Shown here piece after piece: positions 1-5,127 of a stretch of 9,633 bases of DNA; positions within the stretch are counted from its first letter, which is position 1, and each line of letters starts with the position of its first letter. Below the pieces are notes generated by a model. That model was given only the letters and a program-made list of their open reading frames with translations, did no database searches and was not told where the DNA came from. Both the position numbers and the translations under genes were made by a program. Source of the DNA: JBECKQ01 sp040235375 (GTDB lineage: Bacteria > Planctomycetota > Phycisphaerae > UBA1845); assembly GCA_040235375.1 (NCBI GenBank), contig JBECKQ010000398.1, positions 1 through 9,633 on the forward strand, read 5' to 3'.

Positions 1-246
1 TGGCCATTATGGATGGGCGCGGCGGCCGGCTTCGCGCTGTATCTCCTCGGCTACCTCGGCCTGGCGTCGTATCTTTCCGCCCGGCCGGCTCAGCCGGTTG
101 CAGAGGCCGTGGCGGTCGAGCGTATTCTCGAGGAGAGCCAACTCGCTTTCGCGGGTGGCGGCTTGAGCGGGAGCCGTTCCGCGGTGCTCGGCACCCGGCC
201 GGAGTTGCGCTTGCTCTCTGAGATCGAACAAGGTGTGAAACCATGA
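1..246 (+). CDS. C-terminal end of a single-pass membrane protein (partial), possibly an anti-sigma factor
   Basis: The reading frame is open from the first base and ends at a TGA at 244-246, so the N-terminus lies left of the window. The visible part begins with a hydrophobic stretch (WPLWMGAAAGFALYLLGYLG, then LASYL) that fits one membrane helix, followed by about 55 residues of polar tail with no recognisable motif. Its stop overlaps the start of the next gene as ATGA, which suggests translational coupling. A short membrane protein just before a Spy/CpxP-like periplasmic protein is the place where an anti-sigma factor sits in metal- or envelope-stress operons of the CnrYXH type. That role is inferred from context only; no zinc-binding anti-sigma motif is visible because the N-terminus is missing. 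An ATG at 13 is in frame but falls within the helix, so it is unlikely to be the true start. Confidence 0.6.
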   Translation, partial: WPLWMGAAAGFALYLLGYLGLASYLSARPAQPVAEAVAVERILEESQLAFAGGGLSGSRSAVLGTRPELRLLSEIEQGVKP

Positions 247-698
247 ACGCGAAACTCACTATCGGATTGCTGTCCGGAGCCCTGGTCGCCAGCGCGGCTT
301 TGAACGCTCGCGGCCTCGCACGGCAAAACGACCAGGAGGCGGTTCCCGCGCCGGCGGCCGTGAAGGATGGGGATGCTGGCCAGCACCCATGCATGCTGAT
401 GGACACCGTGCAACTGACCGGGGAACAGAAAGAGCGCCTGGCGAATCGCTGTGCGATGATGTCACCCCAGCGCAGCGCGCTGCAGGACCGCGTGGCCAGG
501 CTGTTTGAGAAGCTCGATGCCGAGATCCGCGCGGAACAACCGAACATGCCTGAGGTCAAGCAGATTGTGGACGAAATCGAGCAGGCCCGCGCCGAGCTGC
601 TCGAGATGGAAATCAACAGAGTGGTGTTGGTGCGACAGAGTCTGACCGCCGAACAGCTCGAGCGGCTCAAGGGCTGTTGCCGTAGATCGGGAAAGTAA
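243..698 (+). CDS. Spy/CpxP-like periplasmic LTxxQ protein (heavy-metal sensor/resistance type)
   Basis: This 151-residue protein has an N-terminal signal sequence (hydrophobic core about residues 5-20), a linker rich in Ala and Pro, and then a helical domain. Two LTxxQ motifs are visible, LTGEQ at 58-62 and LTAEQ at 134-138, the hallmark of the Spy/CpxP/CnrX/ZraP group of periplasmic chaperones and metal sensors. The helical middle (about 75-130) is rich in Glu, Arg and Leu, as expected for the hooked helical hairpin of that fold. It has four cysteines: C50 just before the first motif, C70 after it, and a C145-C146 pair near the end; these could bind metal or form disulfides. The start ATG at 243 has AAGGTG (230-235) seven bases upstream. 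It overlaps the upstream membrane protein by 4 bases and is followed after 24 bases by the cysteine-rich gene, so the three are probably co-transcribed. Which metal or stress it senses cannot be read from the sequence. Confidence 0.75.
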   Translation: MNAKLTIGLLSGALVASAALNARGLARQNDQEAVPAPAAVKDGDAGQHPCMLMDTVQLTGEQKERLANRCAMMSPQRSALQDRVARLFEKLDAEIRAEQPNMPEVKQIVDEIEQARAELLEMEINRVVLVRQSLTAEQLERLKGCCRRSGK

Positions 699-707
699 TT
701 CGCGAAC

Positions 708-716
708 GGAGAGGAA
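708..716 (+). promoter_or_regulatory. Ribosome binding site of the cysteine-rich gene
   Basis: GGAGAGGAA lies 6 bases before ATG 723 and is one of the strongest Shine-Dalgarno sequences in the window. It supports ATG 723 as the true start and hence the predicted signal peptide. Confidence 0.7.
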
Positions 717-722
717 CCCTGT

Positions 723-1637
723 ATGTCATTCAAGTCGATTGTGGTCATCTTGCTGACGACCGTTGCCCTGCTTTTGCCCGCAGACGCCGCTCTTGCGGCA
801 TGTATACCGGCCGGCGGCCAGGCCTGTGCGTCGTCCCAGCAGTCTGCATGTGCCAAGGCCGACTGCCGGAATATCGCCAACCAACGCGCGAGCTCGGCGA
901 CGGCAGACGCTACGCCCAACGAGCCGGCGCGTGTCGCGCTGGTGGCATCCTGCAATGGATGCGATGAGCCGGCGGCACGGCCAGGCTGTCGCTCGACCTG
1001 TTCGAAAGTCAGGCCCCCCGCGAAACCTGCGAGTTGCGCTGCGCACGCGAGGCGCATGTCCAGCAACGCCGCGTGCGGCCGGCGCGCAGACTGCGGCGAT
1101 TGTGGACGAGGCGCGAATTGCGCCCAGCGGAACGCCTGCGCCGATTGTGGCCAGGCGCAGGCATGCGGCAACTGCAACAGGAGTGGTCCCTGCGATCGCT
1201 GCAGTGGCCGCCAATCATGCGATCGGCGTTGCGGCGATACCTGCGGTCAGGTACGGGCGGCGGGCGAACGCGCGGCGTTGCGCTGTGGCCGCGACGGCGG
1301 TCAATCCCGTAGCGGCTGCTGCGCCCAACGCTCGTGCGCTGATTGCGTCATGGGCCAGGCATGCGGTGACTGTGATGGCCGCAGCTCATGTGGCCACACG
1401 AAACGTGGTTGCGACGACTGCGCGTCGCGGGCCCAGGCGCCTCGTTGCGGCGAGCAGACCCGTTGCCAGGACAATCACTGCGAACGCATGAATCACTGCG
1501 CAGCGATCAGAGCGTCCGCCGCCTCGAGCTGCTGCGGCGACGATGCTCCGCCGGCACGAAGCGACAGGACTCTCCCGTGCCCCCGGGGGCCGCTGGCCGG
1601 TCAACCCGCGGGTTGTTCTATGCCGGACAATGGTTAG
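723..1637 (+). CDS. Exported cysteine-rich repeat protein (40 Cys in 304 residues), function unknown
   Basis: Residues 1-26 form a clear signal sequence (hydrophobic I6-L18). The end reads ALAAC, so cleavage by signal peptidase I after ALA is possible, but LAAC at 24-27 also fits a lipobox with C27 acylated; the P-A-D between the core and the box makes the first option more likely. I count 40 cysteines. Between residues about 124 and 232 many are spaced C-x2-C-x5-C, with three perfect tandem 9-residue units at 139-166 and another cluster at 205-232. Lys is scarce and Arg, Gly and Asp are common. No DnaJ-type CxxCxGxG or ferredoxin pattern fits. GGAGAGGAA at 708-716 is a good ribosome binding site for ATG 723. 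The position behind a Spy-like sensor suggests metal binding or thiol/redox buffering in the envelope, but this is inference. It could instead be a disulfide-rich structural protein. I do not recognise a named family. Confidence 0.75.
   Translation: MSFKSIVVILLTTVALLLPADAALAACIPAGGQACASSQQSACAKADCRNIANQRASSATADATPNEPARVALVASCNGCDEPAARPGCRSTCSKVRPPAKPASCAAHARRMSSNAACGRRADCGDCGRGANCAQRNACADCGQAQACGNCNRSGPCDRCSGRQSCDRRCGDTCGQVRAAGERAALRCGRDGGQSRSGCCAQRSCADCVMGQACGDCDGRSSCGHTKRGCDDCASRAQAPRCGEQTRCQDNHCERMNHCAAIRASAASSCCGDDAPPARSDRTLPCPRGPLAGQPAGCSMPDNG
1119..1193 (+). repeat. Internal duplication in the cysteine-rich gene, copy A
   Basis: It encodes residues 133-157 (C-AQRNA-CADC-GQAQA-CGNC-NRSGP-C). 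It matches copy B at 1320-1391 in order and spacing of cysteines, with shared AQR, CADC, GQ/QA and CG[ND]C blocks. The DNA is also similar (for example GGCCAGGC and GCATGCGG occur in both), which suggests a past internal duplication. Confidence 0.6.
1320..1391 (+). repeat. Internal duplication in the cysteine-rich gene, copy B
   Basis: It encodes residues 200-223 (C-AQRS-CADC-VMGQA-CGDC-DGRSS-C), the partner of copy A at 1119-1193. Copy B lacks one residue between AQR and CADC, so the two are diverged rather than recent copies. Confidence 0.6.
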
Positions 1638-1673
1638 CTTGTGGGAAGCAGGACTCAGCCGCGGGCGCCGGCG

Positions 1674-3902
1674 TCAGTTTCCACCGAACCGTTCCTGCAG
1701 TCTTGCGAAGTCCCACAGGTCTACGTCTCCATCGCCATCGTAGTCGCACGCCTCATGGCCGGATCCCGGGGCAATGGCCCCGCCCGGCCCGGTCAGCGCA
1801 ATGGCGAAGAAGGCATAATCGTCGGCGGAGACGGTTCCGTCGCCGTCGAAGTCGGCGTACCCGAATGAGCGTGCCACGCGAAAGCCGACGTAGTTCTCCG
1901 CGTAGTAGCGGGCGGTCGTGATCTGGCGCGTGCTGGCCGTAGCGTACTTAACGTCCGAATTGGCGTAGCTGCCGCCGCGCGTGGCGCGATAGGTGCTGCC
2001 CCACGGATACTCCAGGGCGGTGTCGTTGATCCACTCGGACACGTTGCCGCACATGTCGTAAATGCCGTAGGGATTCTGCGTGTCGACCGTGGGAATACCG
2101 CCCATCAGCATGTTGACGCCGTCGTAGTAGCCCACCGGACTGGTCTCGAGGAAGGGCTTCGGGCTCCCCGCCGTGTTCGCTTCCGCGCCGGTGAACGTGT
2201 CGCCGCCGAACCCGTACAACCAATGATCGGGTTGGACGAGTTCACCGTCGCCCGGGCCGGCCCGGACGACATCCGGCGCGTTCCGGTCGAACGCCGCAGC
2301 CTTGTACCACTCGTTGTAGGGATTGGCATCGATGTTCCAGGACGTCGCGTTGGCGACACCGCCGTTGTCGTAGTTCACGCCGTCCATCGGCAGGCGATAG
2401 CCGCGATAATCGCGCACCAGCTCGAGGCGCTCCGCCTCCAGCAGACCATTGGTGTTCCAGTCTGATGCGGTGATGGCGTACCAGTCTTCCTTGTTCGGCC
2501 CTTCGTGATAACAGATGTCCGCGGCCGGCAGGCCCGTTGTGACTGTCAGCCAGTTGCACATTTTCGCCGCGCCGAACCAGCTCACCGTTCCGACCGGGTG
2601 CTGCTCGAGCCCTTCGATCACGTAGAACCGGGCGCCCGGCGCATTGGCGATGTTGTACTTGATCTTCGAATCGGGAATGTCCGACGTCTTGTACAACGTG
2701 CGATCATACCGCTCGGGACCAACAGGGAAGCCGGTCACGTCGGTCATGTACACGTCGCCATTCGTGGGGTCGAACCACATGTTCGAGCAGCGCGGATCGG
2801 CGGGATTGGTCTGCTGGGTCAGCTCGGCGTCGTTCAGGAACGTGCAGTACTGGGCATTGGTGATCTCGTACTTGCCGATCTCGTAGGAGTACGTGGGACC
2901 GTTGGATTCAAAGTCCGTGCCCGGAACTGTCACCATTTCCGGATCCATCGGCAGGCGGGCGGCGAGAACGTGGCCGCTGACGTTGCCGGTGATGAGGATG
3001 AGTTCGGTGCCGACGGCGACCATGTACGACGGATGCACGGACATGGATGGATCGTTCATGAACGTCCGGATCTCCTCGTTGGTGAGAAACGTGGTCAGGT
3101 TGCCGTGACGATCCAGGCGAAGAATGGACGCCGAGTAGATCTCGTAGAAGTACAGGTTGTCCAGCGCGTCGAAGGTCATCCCGTAGATGCGCGTGTTGCT
3201 CTGGCCGGTGTGGGCCAGGATCGCCGGTTCCTGTATCACCGGCACCAGGTTGCCCGACGACTCGTCCCACCGGTAGATGCCGCGGTTGGCATCGATCTTG
3301 TTGTTTCGCGCGGACAGGTGCAGGACGTTGGCTGAATTGAGTGTCATTTCCTGGCTCGGCCCCGAACTCGACCACACGTTGAAAGCGGATTGCGGCACGT
3401 ATTCCGTGTCAACGCCGTTCGTGCCCACCAGTGTGATGCGCCGCACGGGTTGCTCGATGCTCGTCCATTGGGCCTTGTAGTAGGCGTAGGTCCCGTCCTG
3501 CGGCAGTCCGCCTTGAGGCTCGTACAGCGGATTGGCCGCCGTCACGTCCACGTAGAGATACGGCGTCTGATCCGCGACACCCGGTGTGATCTCGTAGATC
3601 GCGGCATCGCCGGAACTCACCACCAGGTACGTTCCGCGCGATGGCACATACGTGGCGCCCATCGCGCTCGCCACCCAGTTTGCTGCCGCCACCAGTTCCG
3701 TGCCCGAAGAGGCGCCGCGCTGCCACTCGACCAGAGAGCTTCCGGCCAGCAGCAGCCTGCCGTTCTGCGAGTTGTACGCAATCGACACGGGGGCAAAGCC
3801 GATGTCGGCGTGGTTTGCCCACACCGACAGTTCCACCGCCGGCGCCGGGACTGCGGCAACAAGCACGAGGCAAGCCAGTTTCGCAATATGGCGCGGGATC
3901 AT
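1674..3902 (-). CDS. Exported propeller-like / FGE-sulfatase-fold / EF-hand (dockerin-like) protein
   Basis: It is 742 residues with a signal peptide at 1-22 (ending VPAPA). Residues about 25-320 are a beta-rich region with propeller-like repeats such as YGMTFDALDNLYFYE. Residues about 323-678 match the formylglycine-generating-enzyme (SUMF1/EgtB/PvdO) fold: YEIGKYEITNAQYCTFLN at 340-357, PVGTVSWFGAAKMCNWL at 436-452, YRLP at 502-505, EWYKAAAFD at 531-539, GIYDMCGNVSEW at 613-624, RGGSY at 642-646 and GFRVAR at 673-678. The two active-site cysteines that true FGE carries after RGGSY are absent, so sulfatase activation is unlikely and a binding or other role is more plausible. Residues about 683-742 hold two EF-hand loops (DFDGDGTVSADD, DYDGDGDVDLWD), a dockerin type I-like pair that probably binds calcium. 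GGGAG at 3910-3914 lies 7 bases before the ATG. The gene is convergent with the cysteine-rich gene, 36 bases apart, with no clear terminator between them. Confidence 0.85.
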   Translation of the reverse strand: MIPRHIAKLACLVLVAAVPAPAVELSVWANHADIGFAPVSIAYNSQNGRLLLAGSSLVEWQRGASSGTELVAAANWVASAMGATYVPSRGTYLVVSSGDAAIYEITPGVADQTPYLYVDVTAANPLYEPQGGLPQDGTYAYYKAQWTSIEQPVRRITLVGTNGVDTEYVPQSAFNVWSSSGPSQEMTLNSANVLHLSARNNKIDANRGIYRWDESSGNLVPVIQEPAILAHTGQSNTRIYGMTFDALDNLYFYEIYSASILRLDRHGNLTTFLTNEEIRTFMNDPSMSVHPSYMVAVGTELILITGNVSGHVLAARLPMDPEMVTVPGTDFESNGPTYSYEIGKYEITNAQYCTFLNDAELTQQTNPADPRCSNMWFDPTNGDVYMTDVTGFPVGPERYDRTLYKTSDIPDSKIKYNIANAPGARFYVIEGLEQHPVGTVSWFGAAKMCNWLTVTTGLPAADICYHEGPNKEDWYAITASDWNTNGLLEAERLELVRDYRGYRLPMDGVNYDNGGVANATSWNIDANPYNEWYKAAAFDRNAPDVVRAGPGDGELVQPDHWLYGFGGDTFTGAEANTAGSPKPFLETSPVGYYDGVNMLMGGIPTVDTQNPYGIYDMCGNVSEWINDTALEYPWGSTYRATRGGSYANSDVKYATASTRQITTARYYAENYVGFRVARSFGYADFDGDGTVSADDYAFFAIALTGPGGAIAPGSGHEACDYDGDGDVDLWDFARLQERFGGN

Positions 3903-3922
3903 GATGCTGCTCCCATTCCCCT

Positions 3923-3950
3923 AAAAAAAAGGCCGCCGTCTCCGGCGGCC
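3923..3950 (-). terminator. Intrinsic terminator after the pseudopilin gene, just before the FGE-fold gene
   Basis: On the minus strand a perfect 8-bp GC stem (GGCCGCCG with CGGCGGCC, four-base loop, 3931-3950) is followed directly by eight T (3930-3923). It faces only the minus-strand genes; there is no T-run on the other side. It lies 100 bases after the pseudopilin stop and only 8 bases before the ribosome binding site of the FGE-fold gene. Transcripts coming from upstream must therefore read through it to express that gene. Confidence 0.85.
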
Positions 3951-4049
3951 ATATGCTCAGACGGGATTCAGCCAGACAATCCAATGCTCCAGCAGGGTTG
4001 AGCGAACGTCTTGGCGTTTTTCCTTGCCATTCGATTGCGATCGCGAGAA

Positions 4050-4967
4050 TCAGTGATTATACAACTGCCATTCGACACGGCCATCAGAAAGGGCTGCAAC
4101 TACATTGCCGTTGTAGGTCGACTTATTGCCAAACGCCGACAGGTAGTGGGGCGGCCGCCATGAACTGTACTCGTAGTTATAGTCCGATGGTTTGTCTGGG
4201 CGGCCCATCCCGCTCGGCGCCGGCTTCTGGAAGTAGTTATCCTTTACCAGCACCTTAGGGTCGTTCACTTCCCATCTCACCGTACCATCCTTCCGGCAGG
4301 TCTTCTTCTGCCCCCTGTTCAGCCAATCGAGGTTGTAGGTCTTTCCTGTATCATCCTCCTCGAGGCAATTGTTATCCTCTTCTGCATCATCTGCGCCGTC
4401 TGCGTCAGGGTCGTCATCGACGCCGGCCTTGTTAGTATAATAGAAATAAGTGTTGCCGAATTTCTTCCACTCTTGCTCATGCCCCTTCGGTCCGATGTTC
4501 GACGGGCAGAGCCATACATCACTGTCGGCCGGCAGGTACACCGGTTTCCCGAGGAGCTTGCTGTAGTCCGGCAGGCCGTTCGGTTCGAGTGGTGGCGGGC
4601 CGTACCCGTTATGCAGAACAGCCTGCACGCCGTGGTATTCTGGGTAGCCGCCGTCGGAGGGCTTATACTTCAGGATCGTGCCGGGGCGGACACGGAAGCC
4701 CCACTCACCCATCGTTGTGTAGCTGGGCAACTCCTGCCTGTTGTCATCCGCGTAGCATACCAGCGCAACGTGAATGGCATGCAGGTTGGCCATGCACTTC
4801 ACCTTCTTGCCCTGTTCGCGCGCCCTGCGCAACGATGGCAGCAGGATCGCGATCAGAAGCGCAAGGATGGAAACCACCACCAGCAACTCCACGAGCGTGA
4901 ACCCGTTGATTCGGCACCGTCGCGGACGTCCTCCAACGCTCTTCCGCCTGGGAATATTCCTAGTCAT
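4050..4967 (-). CDS. Type II secretion/type IV pilus-like pseudopilin (prepilin N-terminal methylation domain)
   Basis: I chose ATG 4967 (305 residues) because AGGGG (4976-4980) lies 8 bases before it; in-frame ATGs at 5006 and 5042 have weaker sites. The leader is 22 residues and basic (PRR, RPRRCR), ending at the prepilin peptidase site G22|F23 (GFTLVELLVVV), with the conserved Glu at +5, followed by a hydrophobic helix to about residue 45. A globular pilin domain follows, with VWLCPSN (typical CPS of this family) and an acidic stretch at about 182-206 (DDDPDADGADDAEED) that may bind calcium. The C-terminus NGNVVAALSDGRVEW is the [HN]GG-N-x-LFADG-x-VEW type of end seen in planctomycete pseudopilins. 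It would be inserted in the inner membrane, cleaved by PilD and assembled in a pseudopilus. It lies between the two EF-hand proteins on the same strand, ends in a terminator, and looks lower in GC than its neighbours. Confidence 0.85.
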   Translation of the reverse strand: MTRNIPRRKSVGGRPRRCRINGFTLVELLVVVSILALLIAILLPSLRRAREQGKKVKCMANLHAIHVALVCYADDNRQELPSYTTMGEWGFRVRPGTILKYKPSDGGYPEYHGVQAVLHNGYGPPPLEPNGLPDYSKLLGKPVYLPADSDVWLCPSNIGPKGHEQEWKKFGNTYFYYTNKAGVDDDPDADGADDAEEDNNCLEEDDTGKTYNLDWLNRGQKKTCRKDGTVRWEVNDPKVLVKDNYFQKPAPSGMGRPDKPSDYNYEYSSWRPPHYLSAFGNKSTYNGNVVAALSDGRVEWQLYNH

Positions 4968-4975
4968 GTCGCTGA

Positions 4976-4980
4976 CCCCT
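4976..4980 (-). promoter_or_regulatory. Ribosome binding site that decides the pseudopilin start
   Basis: AGGGG on the minus strand lies 8 bases before ATG 4967. The frame continues upstream to ATG 5006 and ATG 5042, but their upstream sequences show no well-spaced site, and the added residues would give an unusually long leader before GFTLVE. Confidence 0.5.
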
Positions 4981-5127
4981 GCTTTTCCAAATCCGACCTT
5001 TCTCATTCGACGCGGATATCCCTCGCCACCGCACGAGTTCAAGTCCGCTCTCCGCGATCCGCCGCGACTTCCGCCGCCCCCTCTGCCGGCCGGTCACGCG
5101 GTCCGCGGATCAGTTCTCATTCCGCAA

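Noticed and set aside
1084..1260. DnaJ-like zinc-finger repeats in the cysteine-rich protein
   Set aside because: DnaJ repeats are CxxCxGxG. Here the second Cys is followed by five variable residues and another Cys, and no J domain is present.
763..1491. Alternative +1 frame (242 codons) within the cysteine-rich gene
   Set aside because: It reads as Ala/Arg/Val-rich low-complexity sequence without a signal peptide or ribosome binding site; the frame from 723 has both.
4007..4023. AACG...CGTT followed by T-run on the + strand as a terminator
   Set aside because: The stem is only 4 bp and no + strand gene ends nearby.
4036..4043. GCGATCGC palindrome (HIP1-like)
   Set aside because: I noticed it only once, in a short spacer; such 8-mers are expected by chance in GC-rich DNA and there is no sign of a cyanobacterial genome.
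5056..5111. Inverted repeat GATCCGC/GCGGATC between the EF-hand gene and the pseudopilin gene
   Set aside because: Only 7 bp with a 42-base gap and no T-run, so it is not convincing as a terminator or operator.
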